A program made the position numbers and the translations under genes. The notes beneath the pieces were generated by a model. The model did not search any database and was not told the DNA's origin. It worked only from the letters and a program-made list of their open reading frames with translations. This document shows positions 35,602 through 43,859 of a stretch of DNA of 64,000 nucleotides, piece by piece. Every line of letters begins with the position of its first letter. The stretch's first letter is position 1. The stretch comes from Phycisphaerales bacterium. GTDB taxonomy: Bacteria; Planctomycetota; Phycisphaerae; Phycisphaerales; UBA1924. The stretch is taken from positions 434,001-498,000 of the forward strand of contig CP064987.1 in NCBI GenBank assembly GCA_016699835.1, read 5' to 3'.

Positions 35602-36975
35602 TTAGCCTATTGTGTTGACCTTGCGCAGCGTCTTTGGCGCTGAATACGTCGCGTCTTCCTTGCCCGCGCCGTCTTCCCAAACGAACGTCTCCCCATCCTT
35701 GAACCACTGGCGGGTTCGGACGTGCGATTGGACGTAGACAATACGGTAGTTCGTCGGGGCCTTCGCATAGGGCGACCATCGGCGAGCCGCGAGTTTGTCC
35801 AAAGACTCGGCGATGACAGTTCCGGCCACCGTGCCCAACCGCACGGGGACTGCGTTCCCAACTTGGGCGTACTGCTCTCCGACCCGGCCCGCAAACTCCC
35901 AATCGTCGGGGAACTCCTGCACCCTCGCGTACTCGCGGATTGAGAGGGCGCGAGTCTCCACCGGATGACAAAGCGAGGTGCTCGCGTGATTTGGCATCGT
36001 TACTAGAGTGGGGCATGGGAGGTCGAATGTCAGCCTCCGCCACCATCCCGACCTTCCACCTTTGGCGAACCAAGCGCGTCCCATCGACTCACGCTGAACC
36101 TCTTCCGGGAGACTCCGCCAGTTGGACCCCTGAGGAACCATCGCAAGGAAGCCCTTCTTTCGCGGGCTAAAGTCGAGAACGGTTGGGTTCGTCTCGTGTA
36201 GATCGCCAATCGCGTCTCGCAGGGTCGCCCAAGGTTTGAGCGCGGCCTTCGGACCATCAAAGAGGCTCCCTGGCCCTTCGGACTCGTCCTCTCCCCAAGG
36301 CGCACCGTGAGTCGGATCGGGGAAGTCAACTACCGCGTTGTAGCGGTTGCCGATGAATATGGCCCGTTCTCGAATTTGCGGCGCTCCGTAGTTCACGGAG
36401 TTCACTTCGAAGCAATCCATGTGGTAACTCGCCTCTTGCGAGCGTTGGAGGTCTGAGGCGAATAGCCGCACAACGGAGCCGGGTTGCTCGTCAACATCCA
36501 GAGGTGAACCGCCTTTCTCGGGGCGCTCGGCAATATGGCGATGCCGGAGCGCGGCGGAGAGAATGCCGCGGACGTTCTCCATGAGGAAGAATCGCGGTTG
36601 GATATGCTCCACAAACCGAAGGAACTGCCAGAGGAGCGTACCTCGCGGGTCTTGAGTAGTGCGCCGCTTTCCGGCAGTGCTGAATGACTGGCAGGGAGGC
36701 CCGCCCACCACAAGGTCAACCTCGCCACGCTTCAGCCCGATTGCGGCGAGCAGGTCGGCGGGTTCAATGCCTGAGATGTCTCCCTCGAACACTTTGAGCG
36801 ATGGATTCAGCCGTCCAGCCGCGAGGTTTTTCCGAATCGTGGCGCAGAACGCCGGTTCCTTCTCAACGCACGCGACCACCTCGAACCGTCCGGTTCTATC
36901 TAGTCCCAAGTCAAGGCCCATACCCCCCGAGAAGAGGGAAACTACCTGGTACTTCCGTGTGCCGCGATCATCCAT
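35602..36975 (-). CDS. C5-cytosine DNA methyltransferase
   Basis: Methylates cytosine in DNA to protect it from the partner nuclease. It has 457 residues. Motif I is VSLFSGGMGLDLGL at about residues 12-25, motif IV GGPPCQSFSTAGKR with the catalytic Cys at about 101, motif VI FLMENVRGI, motif VIII QIRERAIFIG, and motifs IX-X SIREYARVQEFPDDW and QVGNAVPVRLG. The ATG at 36975 gives a start a few residues before motif I. An ATG at 36993 is possible. The frame stays open into the 21-bp array upstream, but that part has no methyltransferase homology. It is the promoter-proximal gene of the pair, with the restriction gene after it. Confidence 0.93.
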   Translation of the reverse strand: MDDRGTRKYQVVSLFSGGMGLDLGLDRTGRFEVVACVEKEPAFCATIRKNLAAGRLNPSLKVFEGDISGIEPADLLAAIGLKRGEVDLVVGGPPCQSFSTAGKRRTTQDPRGTLLWQFLRFVEHIQPRFFLMENVRGILSAALRHRHIAERPEKGGSPLDVDEQPGSVVRLFASDLQRSQEASYHMDCFEVNSVNYGAPQIRERAIFIGNRYNAVVDFPDPTHGAPWGEDESEGPGSLFDGPKAALKPWATLRDAIGDLHETNPTVLDFSPRKKGFLAMVPQGSNWRSLPEEVQRESMGRAWFAKGGRSGWWRRLTFDLPCPTLVTMPNHASTSLCHPVETRALSIREYARVQEFPDDWEFAGRVGEQYAQVGNAVPVRLGTVAGTVIAESLDKLAARRWSPYAKAPTNYRIVYVQSHVRTRQWFKDGETFVWEDGAGKEDATYSAPKTLRKVNTIG

Positions 36976-36997
36976 GCGGGTATGGTATCGCATTCGA

Positions 36998-37044
36998 GCC
37001 GGGTGCCCCGAGACGTTTGGCGACCTGGGCCATCGCCTCGGGGC
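36998..37044 (-). repeat. Border palindromic repeat, copy D (right of R-M)
   Basis: Starts with the 24-bp perfect inverted partner of copy C (GCCGGGTGCCCCGAGACG...), then CCTGGGCCATCGCCTCGGGG. CCCCGAG and CTCGGGG inside it can form a hairpin. It lies 22 bp before the methyltransferase start. Confidence 0.85.
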
Positions 37045-37131
37045 GCGGCGACCGGACGTCCTCGCGTGGGGCGGGTCCACCGTCCGCGGGACCGCCCGGT
37101 CACGCCACCCGGCGACTTCTCCTCGACGTGA

Positions 37132-37374
37132 GACGCCATGGCGTTGGTCCTCGACGGCACGTCGTCGATTCCAGACGACACGACCGTGGTCGTCGGCGAC
37201 GCGTCGTCGGTTCCGGACGACGTGACGTTCATCGTCGACGACACGGCCTTGGTCATCGACGACGTGTCGTTGGTCGTCGACGACGTGTCGCTGGTCGTCG
37301 ACGACGTGTCGTTGGTCGTCGACGACGTGTCGTTGGTCATCGACGACGTGTCGTTGGTCATCGACGACGGCCCG
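37132..37374. repeat. 21-bp tandem array 2
   Basis: About eleven units of exactly 21 bp with no indel. The units begin GACGACGTGTCG and end GGTCGTC or GGTCATC, so many unit junctions form the 12-base palindrome GTCGTCGACGAC or a close variant. One plus frame reads as the heptad VVDDVSL and one minus frame as VVDDQRH. No ribosome site supports translation. The rest of 37045-37700 shows no gene. Confidence 0.9.
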
Positions 37375-37700
37375 TGATCGTCCCATGAGCGTCCGAAAAC
37401 GACAGACGAGGGATGCACTATCGGTGTCGGTCGTGACGACTGGGGGGACGGTGCGGGTCATGCGGGGGGACTCGGCGTGATTCCGGGTCGGGCCCGGGCC
37501 TTTCGATGAGACGCGCTGGCGTGGGCGTGGTTCTCGGCCGATGAGAGACCACTTGCGAGGGGCGGCTCATCGCGTGGAGGCGTCGCGGGTTCGTGTCCGA
37601 TGTCGGGCGCGAGCGGGGTCTTCCACGAGGGGTGCGGCCCATCCCGCCGGGCGGATCGAAGAGAGTACAAGGGCCCCTCGTCGGGCCGGGAGTATCTTCC

Positions 37701-38444
37701 ATGTCATTGTTTCCTGATTCTCGCATTGGCAAGATCGAGTTCTATGAGGCCCACATCGGCCCGTGGACGACGAGTGCTGTTCAGATCGGGCTCGACCCTT
37801 CCGCCGTCGCGGCCCTGGCGACGCTCGTGGGCGAGGCCCGCGACGCCTACGACGCGGCGCAGTCGGCGCGCGAGGCGTCGAAGGCCGCGACCACGGCCTT
37901 TCATAACGCCGTCAAGGCGATGCACAGCGGCGCCGGCGCGGGGTCGGACATGATCGACACCATTCGGAACTACGCCCAGAGCAAGAACAATCCGAACGTG
38001 TATGTCCTCGCCCAGATCCCCGCCCCCGCGACCCCCGGGACGATTCCCCCCCCGGGCAAGGCGTATGAGTTCGAGGTCGGGCTCCTGGAGAACGGCGCCC
38101 TCACGTTGCGATGGAAGTGCGACAACCCGTCGGGGTCGAGCGGGACGCTCTACGAGGTCCGCCGCGTGATCGGCGACCCGAACGTCGGGGTGTGGGCGCT
38201 CATCGGCTCGTCGGGCAAGCGCTCCTTCGTCGACGACACCCTGCCGCAGGGGAGCGCCTCGTCGCCGGTGACATACCAGATCCGCGCCGTGCGCTCGACG
38301 TCCTTCGGCGAGCCGGCCCAGTTCACCGTGACCTTCGGCGTGGCGATGGGGTCGGGGGGGGCGGGCAATGCAGCGCGCTTCGCGACCGTCGTGCAGACGG
38401 CGCCGGCGCCGATTGGTGATTCCTCGATCCGCGCCGCGGCGTAA
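37701..38444 (+). CDS. Fibronectin-III-like protein, copy 2
   Basis: A 247-residue paralogue of the protein at 14484-15182. It has the same order: an Ala-rich helical part at about residues 35-80 (GEARDAYDAAQSAREASKAA), a Pro-rich linker (PAPATPGTIPPPGK), then one Fn3-like domain (LRWKCDNPSGSSGTLYEVRR ... SFVDDTLPQ ... YQIRAVRS). GGGAG 11 bp before the ATG supports the start. No signal peptide. Function is unknown. Both copies lie close downstream of a 21-bp tandem array and are followed by a strong terminator, so the whole unit may have been copied together. Confidence 0.65.
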   Translation: MSLFPDSRIGKIEFYEAHIGPWTTSAVQIGLDPSAVAALATLVGEARDAYDAAQSAREASKAATTAFHNAVKAMHSGAGAGSDMIDTIRNYAQSKNNPNVYVLAQIPAPATPGTIPPPGKAYEFEVGLLENGALTLRWKCDNPSGSSGTLYEVRRVIGDPNVGVWALIGSSGKRSFVDDTLPQGSASSPVTYQIRAVRSTSFGEPAQFTVTFGVAMGSGGAGNAARFATVVQTAPAPIGDSSIRAAA

Positions 38445-38478
38445 ATCGGCGGGACGACCATCACGAACTCCGTTCTTG

Positions 38479-38515
38479 CACCCCGCGACCGGAACGCCGG
38501 CGCGGGGTGTTTCTC
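38479..38515 (+). terminator. Rho-independent terminator
   Basis: Stem CACCCCGCG / CGCGGGGTG with an internal CCGG/CCGG extension, followed by TTTCTCGTT. It ends the second Fn3 transcript. Confidence 0.8.
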
Positions 38516-38601
38516 GTTCCGTTGAGGTTCTTCACGGATCTACAGTCCTCGTCGTGGAGACGCCAGTCGCGAGACATCACGCGGGTTCTTTGCGAGCCAG
38601 G

Positions 38602-39129
38602 ATGTGGGGCCGGCGCGTCGTGTTGATCGTCGTTGCCGTGCTCCTGCTCAAGGCTCCAGGCACACTCACCGAGTCGCTCATCATGTTAACGGCATGGGGG
38701 TGCGTGCCGATCGCGACCGCGTGGGGGCTGGTCCGCATCAATCGACCGTGGCGAAGCCCCAATCACGATCCGCGATGTAAACAGTGCGAGTACGACCTCA
38801 CGGGAATCGACACGGGAGTCTGTCCCGAGTGCGGGGCCGTGGACTCCCGTCGCGGGCACACGATCCGGCGATGGTCGACGGCTCGTGCGTATGCCTGGTT
38901 AGCCGTGGCGATTCTGGTGACGGCGGGTGCGACGTACGAGACCTACACCGCCCTGGCCTACATCTCGATGGATGAGATGTGGGGGTGTCCAGAACAAACG
39001 AACGAGTATCGGGCGATGAGCGAGGGACGCTCCGCTGCGGCCATGGCGGCTATCGCGTGGGGCGCGTTCTGGATCATCGCCTACGCGTACGTCCTGATCC
39101 GAACGTGGCTCAAGAGCGATGATAGGTGA
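38602..39129 (+). CDS. Membrane protein with zinc ribbon
   Basis: A 175-residue protein with two hydrophobic helices at about residues 6-45, a cytoplasmic four-Cys ribbon (CKQCEYDLTGIDTGVCPECG) at about 62-81, and two further helices at about 98-118 and 147-167. The ribbon resembles those of the pair at 3353-4750, but here it sits in the middle, not at the end. A start at an upstream GTG near 38553 is possible. Function unknown. Confidence 0.6.
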   Translation: MWGRRVVLIVVAVLLLKAPGTLTESLIMLTAWGCVPIATAWGLVRINRPWRSPNHDPRCKQCEYDLTGIDTGVCPECGAVDSRRGHTIRRWSTARAYAWLAVAILVTAGATYETYTALAYISMDEMWGCPEQTNEYRAMSEGRSAAAMAAIAWGAFWIIAYAYVLIRTWLKSDDR

Positions 39130-39161
39130 GCACGGGCGGCGCTGGCCAACGACATCTCGCG

Positions 39162-40745
39162 TCAGAGACTCGCGGGCATGTCGAGGACGACGAACAGACC
39201 CTCGACGCCGTCGCGGCGGCACTCGACCTCGGCCGCGATCAGGTCGCTGTCCTTACTGGCGAACTCCGCAGCGGGCACGGCCATCGCGGGGCGGCCATGG
39301 TCGTCTTTCAGTAGGCCATTCGACCGCGCGATGATGGCGCGGGCGTTGGTCTTCCACGCGTGGAGGTCGATCCAGACTCGACTGCCACCCCCCCCGCTTC
39401 CCCCACCACCCCCACCACTCTTGATCTCGAACGAGACGGCGTGCGTCGAGCCGACGAAGGCGGGTCGGCGCGGCTCGCGCGGCGTCCACGCGGCCCTCGC
39501 GCCGTTCTTCTTCACGTGCTCCTCAACGAGCGTCGCGAAGCGCGAGGCGATGGCCTTGGGCGTGTCGGTCTTCTTATATCCTTCGACCTTCGCCGGGAGG
39601 TCTTTGGTTGACGTGTGCAGAATCTCGACGGCGCGGTCCTCGGTGTTGCCGCCCAGGCGGACGACCGCGGGGATCGAGAGTTCGAGTTCCCAGAAGGCCT
39701 TCGCGAGGCCATACGCCGACCAGAACTGCTCCTGGTTGGCGACGCCCGAGCCCGAGCCGAAGTAACCGACGAGGCCGGGCTGGGAGAGGATGACGCGGGC
39801 GGCGCGGTAGACCTTGGCGGGCGAGGGGTTGCCGCTGGTGTCGCAGAAGTTGGCGATGGTAAAGCCTTCCGCGGTGATCGCGTCCATGGACATCATCGAG
39901 CCGCCGCCGCCGGCGCCGTGGAAGCCGATGAGGCCCTTGCTGCCTTGCGCGGCCTCGCCATTCGCTTGACTGTTCATTTGCGCAAAGAAGAACGTGCCGC
40001 GGTGGTCCTGCTGCTCGATGGTGTAGGCGACGCGCTCGAGCGCGGTCGGCGGGTGGTCGAGTTCGCGGGCGATCTCGATGCCGAGTTCCGGGTGGCGCGC
40101 CACGGCATAATCATCAATCGTGATGCGGCAGTCGGCGGCGATCGTCTCGCCCGCCGGCGTGATCGCGAGGGGGTTGATCTCCAGCGAGCGGGCGTCGTTG
40201 GATCTGGCGATCTCGAAGAGGCGGACGATGGTGCGCTGGACATCGTGCGCGACGTCGATCTGGAGATTCAGCCGCGCGACGGCGGCCTTGAGTTCGTCGG
40301 GGTTGGGGCCCTTGACGACGTGGCAGGAGACGCGCGAGGTCGCGTCGGCGCGCTCCTCGACGCCGCTGCCGCCGGTGGCGGAGAGAAGTATGACCGGGGC
40401 GCGGGCGGCCTCGTCGATGGCGATGGAGACGAAAAGTTCGCGGGCGATCGAGATGCACTCTTCGATCAGCACCTCGGTCACGGGGAAGCGCCCGAAGGAC
40501 ATAGTGAGCATCCGCGACGCGTGGTCGGCGGCGTCGGCGGCGGTCGTCGCCTTCTTGATCCCCCCCGCGGCGGCGCGGCCCGTGGTCCACGCCTGGACCT
40601 TGACCATGACGCCGGCTTTCTCGACGCCGAGTTCGGTGGCGGCGGCGCGGGCCTCGTCGGCGGTGCGCGCGACGCGCCCTCGCGGGACGCGGAGGCCGGC
40701 CTTGGAGAGGATCGCTTTGCCCTGGTGCTCGTGGAGGCGCGCCAT
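39162..40745 (-). CDS. SucC-like ATP-grasp acyl-CoA ligase with extra C-terminal domain
   Basis: Resembles the beta subunit of succinate-CoA ligase (ADP-forming). The ATP-grasp part is clear (LHEHQGKAILSKAGL at residues 4-18, KVQAWTTGRAAAGGI, SLEINPLAITPAG at about 188-200), then the CoA-ligase part (GLIGFHGAGGGGSMMSMDAI, RLGGNTEDRAVEIL). It has 527 residues instead of about 390: after about residue 425 comes a linker GGGGGGSGGGGS and a domain of about 85 residues that I do not recognise. No sucD-like alpha subunit is adjacent. It may act with a distant partner or on another acid. It is followed on the minus strand by two-component genes. Confidence 0.75.
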   Translation of the reverse strand: MARLHEHQGKAILSKAGLRVPRGRVARTADEARAAATELGVEKAGVMVKVQAWTTGRAAAGGIKKATTAADAADHASRMLTMSFGRFPVTEVLIEECISIARELFVSIAIDEAARAPVILLSATGGSGVEERADATSRVSCHVVKGPNPDELKAAVARLNLQIDVAHDVQRTIVRLFEIARSNDARSLEINPLAITPAGETIAADCRITIDDYAVARHPELGIEIARELDHPPTALERVAYTIEQQDHRGTFFFAQMNSQANGEAAQGSKGLIGFHGAGGGGSMMSMDAITAEGFTIANFCDTSGNPSPAKVYRAARVILSQPGLVGYFGSGSGVANQEQFWSAYGLAKAFWELELSIPAVVRLGGNTEDRAVEILHTSTKDLPAKVEGYKKTDTPKAIASRFATLVEEHVKKNGARAAWTPREPRRPAFVGSTHAVSFEIKSGGGGGGSGGGGSRVWIDLHAWKTNARAIIARSNGLLKDDHGRPAMAVPAAEFASKDSDLIAAEVECRRDGVEGLFVVLDMPASL

Positions 40746-40796
40746 AGGCGAGGAGTTTAGCGGGCGGGCCGTGGGCCGGTGCGGGTTCCTGCCGCG

Positions 40797-41450
40797 CTAC
40801 TTCTCAAGAAGGCCCATCTCCAGGGCGAGGCGGACGAGGTCGGCCCGTTCCTTGAGCCCGAGTTTCTTCATGAGGCGGGCGCGGTACGACTCGACCGTCT
40901 TGACGCTCAGGCCGATGTCGTCGGCGATCTGTTGATTGGTGTATCCCTTCGCGACCTGCTGGAGGACCTCGCGCTCGCGCTCGCTCAGCGTGTCCACGGG
41001 GGACTTCCCGGCCGACGACGGCGTGGGCGACGACAGAATCGACTCGAGCGTGGCGGCGTCGCCGACGTCCACGAAGACGCGGCCCTTCGCGACGGCCCGG
41101 ATCGCCGAGATCAGTTCGGTGTCGGCGGCGCTCTTGTTGACATACCCCGACGCGCCGATCGCGATGGCGCTTCGGACATACGCCGGGTCGTCGTGCATCG
41201 AGACGACGATGATGCGGGCCTGGGGGACCATCGTGCGGATCTTCCCGATCGCCGAGACACCCGAGGCCCCGGGCATGGTGAGGTCGAGGGTGATGATCTG
41301 GGGCTTGGTCTTTCCGGCGGCGTCCATCGCCTCGTTCACGTTCCCCGCCTCCCCCACCACCTTGAGATCCGGCTGGGACTCGAGGGCGAGGCGAAGGCCC
41401 TTGCGGACCATCGCGTGATCGTCAACGATGAGGATCGTGATGGGACTCAT
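40797..41450 (-). CDS. NarL/FixJ-family response regulator
   Basis: A DNA-binding regulator of 217 residues. The receiver domain has the acidic pair in LIVDDHAMVRKG, the phospho-acceptor Asp in ITLDLTMPG at about residue 55, and the switch Lys in SGYVNKS at about 106. The LuxR-type helix-turn-helix is at about 150-210 (LSEREREVLQQVAKGYTNQQ, then SVKTVESYRARLMKKL). Its ATG overlaps the TGA of the histidine kinase gene (ATGA), so the two form a coupled pair. Target genes are unknown. Confidence 0.93.
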   Translation of the reverse strand: MSPITILIVDDHAMVRKGLRLALESQPDLKVVGEAGNVNEAMDAAGKTKPQIITLDLTMPGASGVSAIGKIRTMVPQARIIVVSMHDDPAYVRSAIAIGASGYVNKSAADTELISAIRAVAKGRVFVDVGDAATLESILSSPTPSSAGKSPVDTLSEREREVLQQVAKGYTNQQIADDIGLSVKTVESYRARLMKKLGLKERADLVRLALEMGLLEK

Positions 41451-42352
41451 GGATTGTGGACTCCGATGGGAAAGGACGCCTCGACCGTGGTGCCACGGCC
41501 GGGGTTGGATGTCATGCGGAAATCGCCGCCGAGCAGCACCACGCGCTCGCGCATGCCGGAAAGCCCGAGACCACGGCCCGATGGAGACTCCGTGTACTCC
41601 GTGCCACGAGGCAAGCCTCGGCCATCGTCACTCACGCGGACACGGAGACGATCGACGGCCTGCTCCAGCACGACGCGGATGGTCCGCGCCCCCGAGTGCT
41701 TCGCGGCGTTGGTGATCGCCTCCTGCACGACGCGATAGCACGCGATCTCCATAGGCGTGGTGTAACGCCGGTCGCCGATGGAGACGTCGGACTCGATAGA
41801 GATCTCGGTCGCGTGGGCGATGTCCTCGCAAAGCCGCGGTATCGCGATGGCGAGACCGAAGTCCGAGAGGATCGCCGGCGACAGCCCGCGCGCCAGTCGA
41901 CGGGTGGAATCCATCGCGTTGGTGGCGGGTTCCAGCAACCACTCGGCCCGTTCACGAGCATCCGTAAGCGTCTCGGCCCGCGAGATGGCACGAAGCCCGA
42001 GCAGCAGCACGGCCTGGGCCTGCCCCAACTCATCGTGCAGATCACGCGCGACGCGGGCCCGCTCGTCCTCCTGGATCGAGAACGCCCTGGAGAGCAGATC
42101 GCCACGCTCGGCGACGAGGGCGCGAAGGGGGCGGACTACTAGTAGCCACAGAGCCGGGCAGAGCGCCGCCGTGAGAAGCGTCGAATCGAGCAGCGAGACC
42201 CAGAGGCTGTTCTGGGCGTCCTCGGGGAGCATCGAGATGAAGAGCATGATGATGAACTCGACCGTGAAGACGGTCGCGAGAATCAGCACAAAGACCCGGA
42301 ACGGGGAGACACTGTGCAGCACCGAGGCCGAAGATGCGCCGCTCGTCGGCAT
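41447..42352 (-). CDS. NarX-type sensor histidine kinase
   Basis: A 301-residue membrane kinase. Two hydrophobic helices at about residues 18-40 and 52-75 have no sizeable sensor loop between them. The dimerisation/phospho-acceptor segment ERARVARDLHDELGQAQAV at about 97-115 contains the His of the HisKA_3 type. The ATPase domain has EAITNAAKHSGA (N box), DDGRGLP (G1) and GRGLGLSGMRERV (G2). The tiny periplasmic part means the signal is probably sensed in or near the membrane. Coupled to the response regulator by a 4-bp overlap. The region upstream to 42718 has repeats only. Confidence 0.9.
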   Translation of the reverse strand: MPTSGASSASVLHSVSPFRVFVLILATVFTVEFIIMLFISMLPEDAQNSLWVSLLDSTLLTAALCPALWLLVVRPLRALVAERGDLLSRAFSIQEDERARVARDLHDELGQAQAVLLLGLRAISRAETLTDARERAEWLLEPATNAMDSTRRLARGLSPAILSDFGLAIAIPRLCEDIAHATEISIESDVSIGDRRYTTPMEIACYRVVQEAITNAAKHSGARTIRVVLEQAVDRLRVRVSDDGRGLPRGTEYTESPSGRGLGLSGMRERVVLLGGDFRMTSNPGRGTTVEASFPIGVHNP

Positions 42353-42605
42353 GTGTGCGTCAGTATAGGGAGAGTCGCCCTTCGTCTCGGCGATGGGGGC
42401 GTGCCGTGCCGCAAGCAGCACGATACACAATGGCGGCCTCGATCTCGATTGCTTGGGCGAGGCCGCAAGGGATACCGCGCACGATCAGCGACCGACACGC
42501 CTTCCTCTTTCGAAGGCGGGTGGTCCGCATCTTCCGGACTGTGTGCCACCTTGCGAACCGTTCCATGTCCGCCAAACGTGGCCAGCGTGAATCGACACCG
42601 CCGCA

Positions 42606-42645
42606 CGAGGCGACGGCCCAGAGCCGCCGTCGTCTCGTGGCACCC
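42606..42645 (+). repeat. Border-type palindromic repeat, copy E
   Basis: CGAGGCGACGGCCCAGAGCC followed by GCCGTCGTCTCGTGGCACCC. The centre is palindromic (GACGGC / GCCGTC). Near-identical to copy F at 44763-44804, and both share an upstream GAATCGAC.CCGC.GCACGAG segment. Confidence 0.75.
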
Positions 42646-42691
42646 ACCAGGGAGAGCGCGGACGCCACAACTCCTACACTGGTCGAGAGTG

Positions 42692-42721
42692 CATCAGTCG
42701 GTCCAGAGCAACCGACTGATG
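42692..42721 (+). promoter_or_regulatory. Hairpin enclosing a start codon
   Basis: A perfect 11-bp stem CATCAGTCGGT / ACCGACTGATG with an 8-base loop. The last three bases of the stem are the ATG of the small gene at 42719. A similar hairpin (CATCAGTTG / CAACTGATG) covers the corresponding ATGGCACCCAA of the transposase remnant at 44643-44687. It may hide the start codon. Confidence 0.55.
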
Positions 42722-42865
42722 GCACCCAAACCTGAGGAACCCACGCCACCCGCCAAGACAAACGAATGGTATGATGTCACAACCCCCAAGCAGTGGCAAA
42801 ATCACCTTCGTAAATATGAGCCTAGTTTCGGCAAAGGCAATCAGCTTATATATTTTATCGAGTAA
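42719..42865 (+). CDS. Small protein upstream of pentapeptide gene
   Basis: A 48-residue ORF (MAPKPEEPTPPAKTNEWYDV, then TTPKQWQNHLRKYEPSFGKG and a short end) with no recognised domain. Codon use becomes AT-rich after the first ten codons, as in the next gene, which starts 2 bp after its stop, so translational coupling is likely. The first codons sit in a hairpin and match the MAPK start of the transposase remnant, so the 5' end may derive from an insertion sequence. No good ribosome site is seen. Confidence 0.5.
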   Translation: MAPKPEEPTPPAKTNEWYDVTTPKQWQNHLRKYEPSFGKGNQLIYFIE

Positions 42866-42867
42866 CC

Positions 42868-43782
42868 ATGAGTGACATATATAGTGAAATATGGCGTCGA
42901 CTTTCAGATAATGAGACGTTGGATGGACTGGGTCTCCTTAGTCGTAATGGGCGTATCGACCTCAGCGAGATCTCTGTCCCTTTGGTCGATTGCGGCAAGG
43001 CCTTGCCAGCACAGTTCGAACACATTCACCGGATAGACAATTACCTCCAGTTAACTAATGCAAAACTACGATTGCTAGACTTTACAGGCGCAAACCTACC
43101 ACACATTCGTTTCGACGGGTGTGTATTGGAGGACTGCGTCTTTGATCAATGCAATGCTGAAGATTGGCGTATTTGGTCGACTAGTATCCGCAACTGCAGT
43201 TTCCGCAAGACTCGATTGCGAAACTCGAATCTAGGGTGTCATTCTGATGGAAGACGGACTAGTTATAACTGTGTGGACTTTACAAGAGCGGACATGCGTG
43301 GATCACACTTTACATATGTAGAGTTCAAAGATTGTCTGTTTCGACACACCAAACTCAATAAAATGGACTTCGGAGCTAGCACCTTCGACAGATGCGTCTT
43401 TGAAGGACCGTTACATGAAGTGTGCTTTACAAGAAATGAGTATAATGCCCCATACTCGCCGGCGGAGATCTTTAGCGTAGATTTTTCAAAGGCCGATCTC
43501 CACTATGTGGAATTCAAAGGGCTCAATATGGTAGACGTGAAATATCCGAACGACGGAAACCATATTGTTATCGATAACTTTAAACCAACACTAGAACGAC
43601 TGATCACCTCACTCATAGCCTATGATGACCCACAGTGCCTTGGGTTAATTGCGATTCTTGAGAGCACACTTAGATGGGCCGGACCAAATCAATATCGTGG
43701 CGTTCTGAGCGTACATGACATTCTTGGCGTTAACAATAATCGTAAACTACTCAGTATTGTACTTGAGCATTTGGGGCAATGA
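42868..43782 (+). CDS. Pentapeptide-repeat protein, AT-rich
   Basis: A 304-residue protein with a pentapeptide-repeat helix at about residues 65-210 (LDFTGANLPHIRFDGCVLED, DFTRADMRGSHFTYVEFKD, VDFSKADLHYVEFKGLNMVD) and a helical C-terminal part of about 75 residues. Such proteins form right-handed quadrilateral beta-helices; some mimic DNA, many have no known role. Base composition is strikingly AT-rich for this window (TTA, ATA and AAA codons are frequent), a sign of recent transfer. It is coupled to a 48-residue ORF and lies between palindromic repeats E and F, with a transposase remnant behind it. Confidence 0.8.
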   Translation: MSDIYSEIWRRLSDNETLDGLGLLSRNGRIDLSEISVPLVDCGKALPAQFEHIHRIDNYLQLTNAKLRLLDFTGANLPHIRFDGCVLEDCVFDQCNAEDWRIWSTSIRNCSFRKTRLRNSNLGCHSDGRRTSYNCVDFTRADMRGSHFTYVEFKDCLFRHTKLNKMDFGASTFDRCVFEGPLHEVCFTRNEYNAPYSPAEIFSVDFSKADLHYVEFKGLNMVDVKYPNDGNHIVIDNFKPTLERLITSLIAYDDPQCLGLIAILESTLRWAGPNQYRGVLSVHDILGVNNNRKLLSIVLEHLGQ

Positions 43783-43859
43783 ATAATTTGCACGCATGTC
43801 CTTCCTGTACAATTATCCATCTCGCCAGATTCAGCGGCCATTACAGCCCGCAATCAGCA

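Noticed and set aside
36976..37461. An N-terminal extension of the methyltransferase through the 21-bp array
   Set aside because: The frame is open, but the extension is repeat DNA (VVDDQRH heptads) and low-complexity sequence with no methyltransferase homology, while motif I begins just after the ATG at 36975.
41595..41635. A further border-repeat copy (GTGCCACGAGG...CTCGGCCATCG)
   Set aside because: It lies inside the conserved ATPase G1 box of the histidine kinase gene, so the similarity is explained by coding sequence.
42719..43782. A toxin-antitoxin pair
   Set aside because: The layout is suggestive, but neither product matches a known toxin or antitoxin family, so only the coupling is reported.
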